From contig NZ_RQFW01000012.1 in NCBI RefSeq assembly GCF_004770145.1, forward strand, positions 310,001-374,000: a DNA stretch of 64,000 bases, written 5' to 3'. The DNA is from Leptospira bourretii (GTDB taxonomy: Bacteria > Spirochaetota > Leptospiria > Leptospirales > Leptospiraceae). Under the pieces are notes generated by a model. It saw nothing but the letters and a program-made list of their open reading frames with translations, was not told the DNA's origin and searched no databases. Position numbers and translations under genes: made by a program. Within the stretch, counting starts at the first letter, position 1, and the number at the start of each line of letters is the position of its first letter. Shown piece after piece: positions 37,024 through 45,839 of this stretch.

Positions 37024-38589
37024 GTGTTATCAATCGCAGATCTTTGGAAACAAGGGAAAATCATCATTAACAGAATCAGATTTGGTTTGGTTCTTTTATT
37101 CCTTCTCGCTATGATCGGGGCCAAGGACGAATTCCAACCAAAGATGTTTTTGATCCATATGATCGGAACATGCACCATGGGATTCTATTGTGCCGTTGCC
37201 TATTTTTTAGAAAGAAAATCAAACCCTCCTACTTGGTTCCATAAATCTTTGATATTACTTGATACATTAGTCCTTGGTGGAACCATCATTATGGACTGTA
37301 CTCTTAGTTTAAAAGAAGCACAAGCGGCTCTTGCAAATGCTGTTGTGTATTTTATTTTCTTTTTTAACGCCATCTATTCTGGATTTTTAGGTGATCGAAA
37401 ATTCGTTTTGCTAAATTCTTTTATTGGGGCCACCACTTCGGCTATTGCTTTGTACTGTGCTGTAACGATTGGGGGAATCAAACTTTCCGTTGACCCTGAA
37501 CTTTCTCGCCAAATGGGTTATGTGGGTATGGCTGGTGAGGTGATGAAGCCGATTTTTATAATGATTGCCGGTTATATTGTAAGTTTATTGGTTCAGCTAC
37601 TAACAAAAATTAGTTCCCTTGCTGAAATCAAAGCAGATGAAGCGGAACTTCTCTTAAACCAAACCAAAGAAAGAAATAAAATTTCAGCCAATGCAGCAGT
37701 CAAACTCGAAAGTTCTATCACCAACTTCAGTAACTTTGTTTCGCAAACTTCTGTGAAATTAGAATCGCAGGCCGCTTCCCTAGAAGAAATTACTGCTGTT
37801 ATTTCCGAACTCTCCAGTTCATTCGAATCGAATGGATCTTCCATTGAAGAACAAAACAATAAAGTCCAAGGAATGGTAGCAGATACAGAAATTCTAAAAG
37901 AAACCGTGGACCAAATTCTTGTTCAAAGTGAACGACTTGTGGAAATTGCGGAGATCAACAAAAAAGAAAGTATGTCTGTAACAGAAGTAGCTGACCAAAC
38001 GGCAAACCATTTGGAATCTATTCAATCTTCTTTTGACCAAGTAAACGAAATCAACAATATCGTTGCAGAAATTGGAGAAAAGACAAACTTACTAGCGTTA
38101 AATGCATCGATTGAAGCAGCAAGGGCTGGAGATGTTGGAAAAGGTTTTGCCGTTGTGGCAAATGAAGTGAGTAAACTGGCTGAGTTTACGAAAAACAACG
38201 TAAAACGAATTTCCGTCGTGGTTAAAAGTTCCAAAGAAATCATAACCAATGCTAGAAATGCATCCAAAGAAACAGGAGAGTTGGCAAAGTCACAAATTGA
38301 TCGTTTGAACCAAACTTTGGTTGAAATCCAAGACATGAACCGCTTGTACATTGAACAAAGAAATACTCTCTCTGCCATTCTAACAGAACTGGGACAAATT
38401 CGCGAACTATCCAAACAAATTTCCGAATCCACCAAAGAACAGTTACTTGGTCAAAAAGAGGCTTCTAAAGGGATTGTCCAACTTGAAATGGAGGTCAACG
38501 AAATCAGCCGTGCCTCCAAAGACCTTGAAGAACATATCGAAATGATCAAAGATGAATCTAATAAATTGGCATCTATGAGCCAAAGTTAG
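37024..38589 (+). CDS. Methyl-accepting chemotaxis protein with polytopic N-terminal sensor (paralogue of 23630-25192)
   Basis: A 521-residue receptor with the same architecture as the one in the catabolic operon. It opens with the motif [13 protein letters not shown] (LWQNGKVTVNRIR in the paralogue), has about six membrane helices in the first 200 residues and no sizeable periplasmic domain, then a long coiled coil with [23 protein letters not shown]. The shared N-terminal region is a candidate integral-membrane sensory module. It stands alone and ends before a strong bidirectional hairpin at 38619-38660. Confidence 0.9.
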   Translation: MLSIADLWKQGKIIINRIRFGLVLLFLLAMIGAKDEFQPKMFLIHMIGTCTMGFYCAVAYFLERKSNPPTWFHKSLILLDTLVLGGTIIMDCTLSLKEAQAALANAVVYFIFFFNAIYSGFLGDRKFVLLNSFIGATTSAIALYCAVTIGGIKLSVDPELSRQMGYVGMAGEVMKPIFIMIAGYIVSLLVQLLTKISSLAEIKADEAELLLNQTKERNKISANAAVKLESSITNFSNFVSQTSVKLESQAASLEEITAVISELSSSFESNGSSIEEQNNKVQGMVADTEILKETVDQILVQSERLVEIAEINKKESMSVTEVADQTANHLESIQSSFDQVNEINNIVAEIGEKTNLLALNASIEAARAGDVGKGFAVVANEVSKLAEFTKNNVKRISVVVKSSKEIITNARNASKETGELAKSQIDRLNQTLVEIQDMNRLYIEQRNTLSAILTELGQIRELSKQISESTKEQLLGQKEASKGIVQLEMEVNEISRASKDLEEHIEMIKDESNKLASMSQS

Positions 38590-38618
38590 ATCTAAATTTT
38601 AAAATTTTGATCTTAACC

Positions 38619-38660
38619 AAGTGAAACCTAACTTTATTCTTTTAAGATTAGGTTTCACTT
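38619..38660. terminator. Bidirectional terminator hairpin
   Basis: AAGTGAAACCTAA (38619-38631) and TTAGGTTTCACTT (38648-38660) form a perfect 13-base stem. It sits between the convergent chemoreceptor and hydrolase genes, and A/T-rich DNA flanks it on both sides, so it can terminate both. Confidence 0.75.
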
Positions 38661-38672
38661 ATTAATTTTACT

Positions 38673-39533
38673 TCATACTTCTTTTAAAAATCCAATGATT
38701 TCATCTTTTACACTTTCGGTTCGCAAAATCATTTTGTGACCAAGGCCTTTTGTCTGAACTAACTTAGAATTTTTCCAAGCCTTCGAAACCGCAAGCCCCA
38801 TTGCAAAAGGAATCTCCAAATCATCTTCATCATGAATCACAAGAAGGGAATTATCAAATTTTGGACCCGCTTTTCCTAAATCCAAACTACTGAGAGGTTG
38901 TTTTACCTTTCGTTCTAAAATAATTCGCATGGATTCACTTTCATCTTCAGTCAACTGATAGTATGTACTAAAACTTTTCCTAAGAATTTCCAACCGTAAG
39001 GGTGGAGCAATGTAAACCAATTTATTGGCATTTACACCTAATTCTTGTGCTACGGTTGCGACAGCTCCACCAAAGGAATGTGTAATGATATAATCTGGAT
39101 TTCCAATCTCTTGTACGAGTCTACGTACCATCTTTGCAGATAATACAATATTAGAATATCGACCAGAAGAAAAGCCGTGTCCAGGTAAATCAATTCCAAT
39201 GACATTATAACCTTCTTCTATGAGGGCAGGAACAATTCTTGCAAAATTTCCAGTATGCCCATTCCAACCATGGACAAGAAGTACGGTTTCTTTCTCTCCC
39301 TTCCAGTGAAAGTATTGGATACGATGTTCTTTCTCTTGAAACTCTTTTTGTTCTGCTAGAGCTAACACATCCATTTCCTTTCTGGAAGGTTTTTGTTTTT
39401 GTGTGGATAAAAAATACCCAGCAGCCACATAACCTAAGAATTCCGGCCTCCTTCTTGCAAAGGCCCATTTTTCTTCCATGCTGAATGGGTAAGACCTATT
39501 TAAAGTACGAACGATCGTGCTATTTGTTTCCAT
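38673..39533 (-). CDS. Alpha/beta hydrolase
   Basis: A 286-residue hydrolase. VLLVHGWNGHTGNF is the oxyanion-hole His-Gly block, ITHSFGGAVA the nucleophile elbow with Ser in THSFG (first Gly of GxSxG replaced by Thr), VIHDEDDLEIPF the acid loop and KGLGHKMIL the catalytic His. Likely an esterase or lipase of small substrates. The ATG at 39533 has a weak AGAGG upstream; an ATG at 39479 is the alternative, favoured by the candidate operator at 39505-39520 that would otherwise lie in coding sequence. Probably controlled by the neighbouring TetR. Confidence 0.85.
   Translation of the reverse strand: METNSTIVRTLNRSYPFSMEEKWAFARRRPEFLGYVAAGYFLSTQKQKPSRKEMDVLALAEQKEFQEKEHRIQYFHWKGEKETVLLVHGWNGHTGNFARIVPALIEEGYNVIGIDLPGHGFSSGRYSNIVLSAKMVRRLVQEIGNPDYIITHSFGGAVATVAQELGVNANKLVYIAPPLRLEILRKSFSTYYQLTEDESESMRIILERKVKQPLSSLDLGKAGPKFDNSLLVIHDEDDLEIPFAMGLAVSKAWKNSKLVQTKGLGHKMILRTESVKDEIIGFLKEV
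39505..39520 (-). promoter_or_regulatory. Candidate TetR operator, hydrolase side
   Basis: The plus strand carries ACGAACGATCGTGC here. The same 14-mer with one change (ACGAACGATCGTAC, read on the minus strand) lies at 40179-40195 upstream of the adjacent tetR gene. On the minus strand both sites run directly into CGTACTTT, which could be a shared -10 element. Confidence 0.5.
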
Positions 39534-39574
39534 AATTCAAAACCTCTTGTAAAAAATTCTCTCTCAATTCCTTT

Positions 39575-40171
39575 TCAAATATCGTATTGGTGTCGTTTGA
39601 TTAATTCGTTAAAACTTTGTTTGGTTCTTTTTTCAGAGTTTTTGTCTTCCAAAAGTCGGTTATAAAAATGAAAACCTAAGATCAGTCCCCAGATCTCTTG
39701 CACCATTTTGTCTACATTTGTATTTGCATCTAACTCTAAAGTGTCTTTCGCATCTTGTACAAATTGTTTTAATGTTTTTTGCCAACTGAGTTGTGTTTTT
39801 TTCAAATGATCTCTTACCACACCGGGCCTGTCGTCAAATTCCGAACTAGATGACAAAAACAAACATCCTCCGGGTAGGCTATCCGTATTTGCCCAAGACA
39901 ACCACATCTGAAATGCTGTTTTTAGTCTGGCCAATCCGGGTTTGGTTTTCAGTGCAGGATACACAACATTCCTTCGGAATAGTTCGCTTCCAACCCTAAG
40001 GACTTCGATTTGGAGATTTTCTTTGGATGCAAATTTACCAAAGAGTCCACTTTTGGACATTCCCAATTCATCAGCTAGGGATCCTATGGTAAGTCCTTCC
40101 AATCCTTGGATGCTTGCCATTTGGACCGCTTTGTCCAAAATCATTGATTTTGTGTCCTCTCCCTTACCCAT
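39575..40171 (-). CDS. TetR/AcrR-family transcriptional regulator
   Basis: A 198-residue repressor. The helix-turn-helix is near residues 28-50 (LTIGSLADELGMSKSGLFGKF). The C-terminal half (CLFLSSSSEFDDRPGVVRDHL) matches the YcdC-like C-terminal domain seen in several TetR regulators. It lies 42 bases upstream of the hydrolase gene on the same strand. Both genes have a near-identical candidate operator, so it probably represses itself and the hydrolase. Confidence 0.88.
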   Translation of the reverse strand: MGKGEDTKSMILDKAVQMASIQGLEGLTIGSLADELGMSKSGLFGKFASKENLQIEVLRVGSELFRRNVVYPALKTKPGLARLKTAFQMWLSWANTDSLPGGCLFLSSSSEFDDRPGVVRDHLKKTQLSWQKTLKQFVQDAKDTLELDANTNVDKMVQEIWGLILGFHFYNRLLEDKNSEKRTKQSFNELIKRHQYDI

Positions 40172-40178
40172 AGATAAA

Positions 40179-40195
40179 AGTACGATCGTTCGTTT
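40179..40195 (-). promoter_or_regulatory. Candidate TetR autoregulatory operator
   Basis: AGTACGATCGTTCGTTT on the plus strand, eight bases before the tetR start. Read on the minus strand it gives ACGAACGATCGTAC, 13 of 14 bases identical to the hydrolase-side site. A TTTACA box upstream with an 18-base spacer to TACTTT would make the site overlap the promoter. Confidence 0.5.
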
Positions 40196-40274
40196 AATTA
40201 TGTAAAGTATTTTTTGGAGATTCGGGAGCCTTAAATTGGTTTTTTTAACCCAGTTGGGTAAGCAAACAATCGAG

Positions 40275-40302
40275 CTTTTCGGGGTGTGCGTTCGCTCCCG
40301 TC
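40275..40302 (-). repeat. Partial copy (C) of a structured intergenic repeat
   Basis: Read on the minus strand this is GACGGGAGCGAACGCACACC followed by CCGAAAAG. It matches the core of the copies at 42517-42640 and 45469-45603 (GACGGGAGCG, a short loop, CGCACCCCG). Only the second hairpin is kept. It is the sole recognisable content of the 40196-40494 gap besides A/T-rich promoter-like DNA. Confidence 0.5.
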
Positions 40303-40494
40303 TTAGTTTTTTAGATTTGGCATAGATGAATTTTTTTGTAACGAAATATAATCTTTAACTGCGGTAAGTGGAAGTAAATTTCTTGTTTTAATTGAATGGC
40401 AGGTTCCGATATGAAAGAAAATCAGTAAATTCGGTTCTTCTAAAGAATGTAATTATTTTTTTCACTGATAGATTTATAAGTTAATGGAGATAGA

Positions 40495-41811
40495 ATGGTA
40501 GCAAAAAAAGAAAGTGAGTTCCCATCCATTATTCGTTTTTTAAAACAAAACGGGCGTGAATCAGAAGTAGAAACAAGACTAGTTCTCCCTTTAATCAAAC
40601 ATTTAGGTTATCAAAGAGAAGATTTTAAAGACAAAGTAACTTTAAAAAAATCAGGAGAAGCGGATTTTGTTTGTTTTGTGAATCAGAGTCCTTATTTAGC
40701 AATTGAAGTAAAATCCAATGTTGTCAATTTATCTGATCCTTCTGCCAAAACATACTTAGAAGCAAAGTTTCAGTTATTTGACTATATGAACTCTGGTGAT
40801 TTACAAAAAGTGCAATTTGGTTTACTGATCAATGGTAAAAATGCCCAAGTCTTTCAACGTAAAAATAAAGTAATTTTCTCACTGACTGAAATTTTAAGCT
40901 TAGAAGAGGGAACTGACAAAACCATCGCTCTTCTCAAAAAACTTTTAAAAAAACCTTCCCTTTATGAAGATAAGAAGAGAGCTCTTATCGTTGCCATTTA
41001 TAACAATAAGGGTGGGGTGGGTAAAACAGTTACAACTGGTAACTTTGCTGGTGTACTTTCTGAAAAAGGAAAAAATGTTTTACTGATTGATTTAGACCCA
41101 CAACAGCGAGATCTAACAGATTCCTTTAAACTTGAAGTTAAAAAAACAGAAACACCGACAAGTGTCTTTGATATTTTGTTAGGGAAGGAAATTAAGGGAA
41201 GTATCAATACCATTCGAATCAGGAAAAATCTTCATATCATAAGGGGAGACGAACGTTTTGATAGTGCTGCTCATGCCACTAGAGCAATCACACAGACAAT
41301 GGTAAGAAAATTTCGTAAACTACTCGATGCCTTTGGTGCAAAAGGAAATTTTGATTACATATTAATCGATTGTCCAACAAACTGGAGTTTCTTTAGTAAA
41401 ATTGGAGTTTCTGTCTCCGATTCTGTATTAATTCCCGTAAATTACCAAGCAGCACAGGCCATTCATAATGCCGTCCAAGTATTGGAAAAATTCATTCCAG
41501 AAGTTTGGTCTGAAAGAAAAGGAAATGGACCAGAGGTTTTACCTATCCTTTTTAACAATGCCTACACAGATCCAACAAGTAAAAAACATTTTGATAATGT
41601 AAGAAGGGATGAAATTCGAAAGTTAACTAAAGACAAATGGTATACAAAACTATTTGATGAGGCTATAGAAATTAAACACCATCACGAAATTTCTACGTCT
41701 TTATTTTTGCATATTGATGAAGCCGGACCAGCACCTTATACATTAAAGAATAAACAGTCAAAAGTATTCAAAGAATATGAAGAAGTCTTAAATCAAATTT
41801 TCGGAATTTAA
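40495..41811 (+). CDS. PD-(D/E)XK nuclease (HSDR_N-like)-ParA ATPase fusion protein
   Basis: A 438-residue two-domain protein. Residues 1-150 resemble the N-terminal nuclease domain of type I restriction HsdR: Glu24/26, Asp57 in GEADFVCFV and Glu71-Val-Lys73 in LAIEVKS give a D-x13-ExK active site. Residues 163-438 form a ParA/MinD ATPase with the deviant Walker A NNKGGVGKTVT (Lys172, Lys177) and LLIDLDPQQRDLTDSF. No parB, parS cluster, replication gene or HsdM/HsdS lies nearby, so ordinary partitioning or restriction is unlikely. A defence role is a reasonable hypothesis, not shown. Flanking genes are not coupled. Confidence 0.8.
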   Translation: MVAKKESEFPSIIRFLKQNGRESEVETRLVLPLIKHLGYQREDFKDKVTLKKSGEADFVCFVNQSPYLAIEVKSNVVNLSDPSAKTYLEAKFQLFDYMNSGDLQKVQFGLLINGKNAQVFQRKNKVIFSLTEILSLEEGTDKTIALLKKLLKKPSLYEDKKRALIVAIYNNKGGVGKTVTTGNFAGVLSEKGKNVLLIDLDPQQRDLTDSFKLEVKKTETPTSVFDILLGKEIKGSINTIRIRKNLHIIRGDERFDSAAHATRAITQTMVRKFRKLLDAFGAKGNFDYILIDCPTNWSFFSKIGVSVSDSVLIPVNYQAAQAIHNAVQVLEKFIPEVWSERKGNGPEVLPILFNNAYTDPTSKKHFDNVRRDEIRKLTKDKWYTKLFDEAIEIKHHHEISTSLFLHIDEAGPAPYTLKNKQSKVFKEYEEVLNQIFGI

Positions 41812-41905
41812 AACGATAAAGGTTGTATGGTTTAGTAATCAAAGCCGACTAATTTGAACTAATTTTTGACTTGAATTTGCTAAGGTTTTGATACAATCGA
41901 GGCCT

Positions 41906-42484
41906 ATGCAACAGTACACTTTTAACAAATATTTTGCTAAAAAAAGTTTTTTGAAAATCTTTGGTGGTGAAATTCGTATTTTTGATGAAAACAAAACGAA
42001 CCTTCTTTTTTTTGTGAAACAAAAGGCTTTTAAATTAAAAGAAGATATTACGGTTTATGCAGATGAAACAAAATCAAAAGAACTTTTAAAAATAAAAGCA
42101 CGCAGTATGATCGATTTTTCTGCGATTTACGATGTTGTGGATGTTTCCTCGAATGAGCCGATGGGAGCACTTCGCCGAAAAGGTTTCAAATCAATACTAA
42201 AAGATTCTTGGGAAATTTTAGACACAAAGGACCAAGTGATTGGCTCTATTGATGAAGATAGTATGTTGAAAGCAATTCTTCGCCGTTTTTTAACTAATTT
42301 AATTCCTCAAACTTTTTTCATCACAATCAACAAGAATCAGGTGGGAGTATTAAAACAGACTTTTAATCCTTTTGTTCCACAGTTCAATATTGATTTTTCA
42401 TCCGATAGTGCAAATGCACTAGATCGAAGAATGGGAATTGCAATAGTCATTTTGTTACAAATCATTGAGGGTAGACAACAATAG
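41906..42484 (+). CDS. LURP-one/scramblase-like (tubby-fold) protein
   Basis: A 192-residue cytoplasmic protein. The start is the ATG at 41906 with GAGG close upstream; an in-frame TTG at 41888 is weaker. Strand-rich repeats such as IRIFDENKTNLLFFVKQKAF, DVVDVSSNEPMGALRRKGF and SWEILDTKDQVIGSIDED follow the pattern of LURP-one-related proteins, whose 12-stranded barrel is shared with phospholipid scramblases and tubby. Function in bacteria is unknown. It lies about 95 bases after the ParA fusion gene. Confidence 0.6.
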   Translation: MQQYTFNKYFAKKSFLKIFGGEIRIFDENKTNLLFFVKQKAFKLKEDITVYADETKSKELLKIKARSMIDFSAIYDVVDVSSNEPMGALRRKGFKSILKDSWEILDTKDQVIGSIDEDSMLKAILRRFLTNLIPQTFFITINKNQVGVLKQTFNPFVPQFNIDFSSDSANALDRRMGIAIVILLQIIEGRQQ

Positions 42485-42516
42485 TATTTGAATTTGCAAA
42501 ATAATTTTTTATCTCA

Positions 42517-42640
42517 CGTTAAGGATAAGGTGGGACCTATCACCTGCTATCGTTAGATGGCAGGGGACGGGAGCGAAAACGCACCCCGAAGGAGCCTGGA
42601 CCTTTGCAGGAAGAAAAGGGAGGGATTGGGATCGCCCAAA
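42517..42640 (+). repeat. Structured intergenic repeat, copy A
   Basis: Begins CGTTAAGGATA and ends GGGATTGGGATCGCCC. Hairpin 1 at 42543-42564 is CCTGCTATC-GTTA-GATGGCAGG. Hairpin 2 at 42563-42587 has GGGG/CCCC outside and GCG-AAAA-CGC inside. Copy B at 45469-45603 keeps both stems with wobble-compatible changes. Fills most of the gap between the LURP-one-like and Fic genes. Confidence 0.65.
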
Positions 42641-42664
42641 GCAAAAGAAAAACGGTTATTGGAT

Positions 42665-44029
42665 TTAAGACTTACTGATTGCCTCAAGCATCGTAACCCA
42701 TTGGCCTAGTAAATTCTTTGAAAAGGTCTTGATTTGTTCTTTCGAGATCCTTTGACTATATGGTAAAATAATTTCATTGATTTGGTGATTAGATAAATTC
42801 ACTTTGTAGTTGTATTCATTAAATTGAATATATAAATAAGTTTGGATATTAAAGTCAGCTTTTTCGGCAGAATGTTTGTATCCATTTAAGTTGATTGAAA
42901 CTGTAATCGACTTAGGAAATGAGTCGTCTAGGTTTCTTGCATAAGTTTGGTATGATTCCTTTAGTTGACTTAAGTTTTTAAATGTTTTTCTTGCGGATGG
43001 ATCTAAAGGTATTGTAATCTCGTTAGAGATATTTAAAAAAAAGGAATTCATTTTAGGTAAGTTTGAAATTACTTCCTCGATCAATGGGACAATGGATTGA
43101 GCAACTGTTTCGAAAACATGGCTCGGGTCTCGTTTGACACGTACTACATTTTTTTTGTTTTCCTCTATCTGCCCAAGTAACAGTTTCAACCGTTTGTCGA
43201 TATCATCATCTTCGTCAATGGATTCACCATTGGCACCCTTTAATGTCAATTCTAAAGAGTGAATTAATTGTTGGCCTATGTATTCAATAAATGGATTTAA
43301 TTCACCACCGTCAGCTTGTCTTAGTGCGCGAAAGTAATTTTCTTTATCCTCTGTTTTAATGACCACAGGTGGATAACCGTTCATCATCAAAATTAAATTC
43401 ATGAGGATTCGTGACATCCTTCCATTTCCATCATCGAAGGGATGAATCCGGATAAATTTGTAATGAAAGGTCGCAGCTAATATTAAGGTAGGGAGTTCGT
43501 TTTTTGTCTGATTTTCTTCAAACCACTTGAGGAGTTGTTCCATCTCCAGCGGAACAAGGTTAGGTTCGGTAAAATAAAATGTTTCACCTGTAGAAGTTAA
43601 AACATGATTGGGTTGCGATTTGTATTTACCTGGAACTATCTGTTTCGTTGTTTCCATTCCATCTTTAGTAAGTGCCTTTGTAGTGTATGGTTCTCCTAAA
43701 ATCAATTGGTGGAAGCTGCGAATTTTATGTTCTGTGAGTTGAACCTCCCCTTTTACCATATCCTCTAAATCGAGTATTGCCTCGTTGTGACCTTTAATTT
43801 CAAGGTGATCTTTTAATGGTTTGCCTGAAGCGGTGTTTCCATGTAGTAAAAAGGTTTTGGTTTCACCGAAAGTGAGAGAGTTCCCTTCCATCGAATTGGA
43901 ATGGTAGTTCCAATCGAGTCGAAACTTTTGCATGACCTTTGCCATTGTTTCCTCAGGAATGGGACGAATGGCATCTAACTCTGCTTTCAGTCTTAAGATT
44001 CTATTTAAATCTTCACTTAACATGTACAA
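42665..44029 (-). CDS. Fic-family protein with N-terminal inhibitory helix
   Basis: A 454-residue protein. The catalytic loop HPFDDGNGRMSR at residues 196-207 matches HPFx(D/E)GNGRxxR, so AMP transfer from ATP to a protein hydroxyl is expected. SNSMEG at 44-49 fits the inhibitory (S/T)xxxE(G/N) motif placed N-terminal to the Fic core (class II). The C-terminal 170 residues include a region rich in beta-strands without assigned function. A second ATG lies six bases inside. Target unknown; no antitoxin gene is needed because the inhibitor is built in. Confidence 0.9.
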   Translation of the reverse strand: MYMLSEDLNRILRLKAELDAIRPIPEETMAKVMQKFRLDWNYHSNSMEGNSLTFGETKTFLLHGNTASGKPLKDHLEIKGHNEAILDLEDMVKGEVQLTEHKIRSFHQLILGEPYTTKALTKDGMETTKQIVPGKYKSQPNHVLTSTGETFYFTEPNLVPLEMEQLLKWFEENQTKNELPTLILAATFHYKFIRIHPFDDGNGRMSRILMNLILMMNGYPPVVIKTEDKENYFRALRQADGGELNPFIEYIGQQLIHSLELTLKGANGESIDEDDDIDKRLKLLLGQIEENKKNVVRVKRDPSHVFETVAQSIVPLIEEVISNLPKMNSFFLNISNEITIPLDPSARKTFKNLSQLKESYQTYARNLDDSFPKSITVSINLNGYKHSAEKADFNIQTYLYIQFNEYNYKVNLSNHQINEIILPYSQRISKEQIKTFSKNLLGQWVTMLEAISKS

Positions 44030-44137
44030 ATTATTTTTGGTACTGTTTTAAGTTTGTAAATCATTAAAAAATAGATCCATTTTTGAATTCAATTACGGAT
44101 CATTTACCTATTTAGGAATTAACTCATTACTCTCCCC

Positions 44138-44638
44138 TTATCCCACTTTCCTATAAAATGTTTCCGTTGCTTTTGTTTCTTCGCCTTCTGGCGAAATATT
44201 AAAAGCCGTTAAGGAGAATTCTTGTTCACTGATAAACTGAATCTCAGTTCTCCAACCCCAAAGAGCTTCTCCATACTCAGGATTGCCATAAGAACCTAAG
44301 AGAGAAAATCCGTTTTCTTTTGATTCTCCGCTCGATAACATGATTTGAGTTCCCATATGAAAACTATCAATCCAAGAGCTTGTGTATCTTTTGTAAGGAA
44401 TATCAAATCCAATGATCATCTTACCTTCGAAGGGTTTTCCCTCCAGGCTACTGCGGTAATCCAGAGAAATGAAACGACCACCAAACAAACTAGTGATGGT
44501 GATTTCTGCAGCCGATTCATCTACTAAAACATCTTTTTCAAACCAGGTTTTTGTGTTTCCTTGCCAATGGCCAAGGAGCCGTTGTAGTTGATGATGAGGT
44601 CCTTCTTTCAGAGAATCTTCAAATTTATTTGTCGTCAT
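44138..44638 (-). CDS. DUF1579-family protein
   Basis: A 166-residue protein with the family start LQRLLGHWQGNTKTWFE and the blocks GGRFISLDYRSSLEGKPFEG and MIIGFDIPYKRYTSSWIDS. The fold is lipocalin-like; function is unknown. It lies 42 bases downstream of the RibD-C reductase gene on the same strand and is probably cotranscribed with it. Confidence 0.8.
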   Translation of the reverse strand: MTTNKFEDSLKEGPHHQLQRLLGHWQGNTKTWFEKDVLVDESAAEITITSLFGGRFISLDYRSSLEGKPFEGKMIIGFDIPYKRYTSSWIDSFHMGTQIMLSSGESKENGFSLLGSYGNPEYGEALWGWRTEIQFISEQEFSLTAFNISPEGEETKATETFYRKVG

Positions 44639-44680
44639 AGTAAAACTTCCTTTTAGCGAATCGATCCAGATTTTTTTTTC

Positions 44681-45232
44681 TTACGGTATATAGGTGAGAA
44701 TTACGCCACCAGTTGAAAGTGGTTTTGTTTCGATGAGTTTCAACTCTTTGTTTGGAATTCCTTCTAGAAAAAGTCGCCTTCCTTTTCCTAAAAATGTAGG
44801 TGCAATGCAAATACGGTATTCATCAAATAAACCTGCTTTCATCAGTGATGCAGAAAGGATCCCACTTCCAAATACAAACATATCCCCACTCCCTTCCTTT
44901 TTTAGTTTAGAAACTTCGCTCACCGCATCTTTGGTGATGGTGGTATTTTTCCACTTGGTATTTTCAAGAGTGGTGGAGCAGGCAAGTTTCGGGAGTTCGT
45001 TCATGAATTTGGCAACTTCTCCCTCATCTTCTGGAGCGTTCGTCCAATAATCGGCCATACCTTGGTAGGTTGTGGCACCAAACACAAGCATGTCGGCTGA
45101 GCGAAGTTGGATTAGACTAAACTCTTCTAGTTCTTTTCCCCAAACAAGTCCATGAAAACCTAAGTCCCAGTTCTTTTCACCTTCGAAGTAGCCATCTAGT
45201 GTGATTACATTCCACATAATTAGTTTTCTCAT
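44681..45232 (-). CDS. Dihydrofolate reductase-fold protein (RibD C-terminal family)
   Basis: A 183-residue protein with the family N-terminus RKLIMWNVITLDGYFEG, the central LVFGATTYQGMADYW and the C-terminal GSGILSASLMKAGLFDEYRI. Such small RibD-C proteins are NADPH-dependent reductases of unsettled substrate, often mobile between genomes. It is upstream of DUF1579 and 24 bases downstream of a small ORF. Confidence 0.85.
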   Translation of the reverse strand: MRKLIMWNVITLDGYFEGEKNWDLGFHGLVWGKELEEFSLIQLRSADMLVFGATTYQGMADYWTNAPEDEGEVAKFMNELPKLACSTTLENTKWKNTTITKDAVSEVSKLKKEGSGDMFVFGSGILSASLMKAGLFDEYRICIAPTFLGKGRRLFLEGIPNKELKLIETKPLSTGGVILTYIP

Positions 45233-45256
45233 CGTTGTCCTCTTTTGTTGTTTACC

Positions 45257-45502
45257 CTAATGGATGGAACGGGATTGAATTGAATCCGTTTTTTGGGGAG
45301 ATAACTCTGGTTTGAAATCTCCTTCTGCCATTCGCAAATCACAGATATTGTTTTGAACAGTAGTGCTTGAGCGATCATTTCGGAAGTTGTATTGCCCTTT
45401 TCTGATTTGGTCAAGAATTTTGTTAACATCGTCTTTCTGAAGAATTGGTTTATATACTCTTAAAACTGCGTTAAGGATACGGAGGGCTTGGTCACCTGCC
45501 AT
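45257..45502 (-). CDS. Small hypothetical ORF starting inside repeat copy B
   Basis: An 81-residue frame. Its ATG lies in the first hairpin of the repeat and the first 11 or so codons (MAGDQALRILN) are repeat sequence. The rest (VYKPILQKDDVNKILDQIRKGQYNFRNDRS) has a plausible helical composition but no family I recognise. The start has no clear ribosome-binding site. It may be a real small gene whose 5' end was replaced by the repeat, or noise. Confidence 0.3.
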   Translation of the reverse strand: MAGDQALRILNAVLRVYKPILQKDDVNKILDQIRKGQYNFRNDRSSTTVQNNICDLRMAEGDFKPELSPQKTDSIQSRSIH

Positions 45503-45603
45503 CGTTAGATGGCGGGGGACGGGAGCGTAAGCGCACCCCGGAGTAGCCTGACCCTTTTAAAAATAAAATGTTTTTATAGATAGGGATTGGGAACGCCCCA
45601 AAA
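45469..45603 (+). repeat. Structured intergenic repeat, copy B
   Basis: Same order of elements as copy A: CGTTAAGGATA at the left end, hairpin CCTGCCATC-GTTA-GATGGCGGG at 45495-45516, second hairpin with GCG-TAAG-CGC inside, and GGGATTGGGAACGCCC at the right end. Relative to copy A, stem changes leave G-C or G-U pairs. The rest of the 45503-45839 gap shows only A/T-rich DNA. Confidence 0.65.
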
Positions 45604-45839
45604 GCCGAATTTCTTTTTCAGGTTGGAAGGACTTTTGGTTTATGTACTAATTTTCAAAATTCATATAACATGTATTTTGTTATGAACAATGATCTTGGAT
45701 TGAATGAATGAAACTTCAACTGATTCTATTGATCAATTGTTTTAGTATATAAAATCTTTCCAAACACAAGTTGAGAAATTCTATAGGAATGAATGGAATT
45801 CTTGGTTGATTGGAAATACAATCAGGATACAATGTAAGG

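Noticed and set aside
40495..41811. A chromosome or plasmid partition gene (parA)
   Set aside because: No parB or parS cluster nearby and an N-terminal nuclease domain that partition ATPases lack.
42517..45603. The repeats as integron attC sites around gene cassettes
   Set aside because: GTTAGAT fits the GTTRRRY core but no RYYYAAC partner lies at the right distance, and no integrase gene is in the window.
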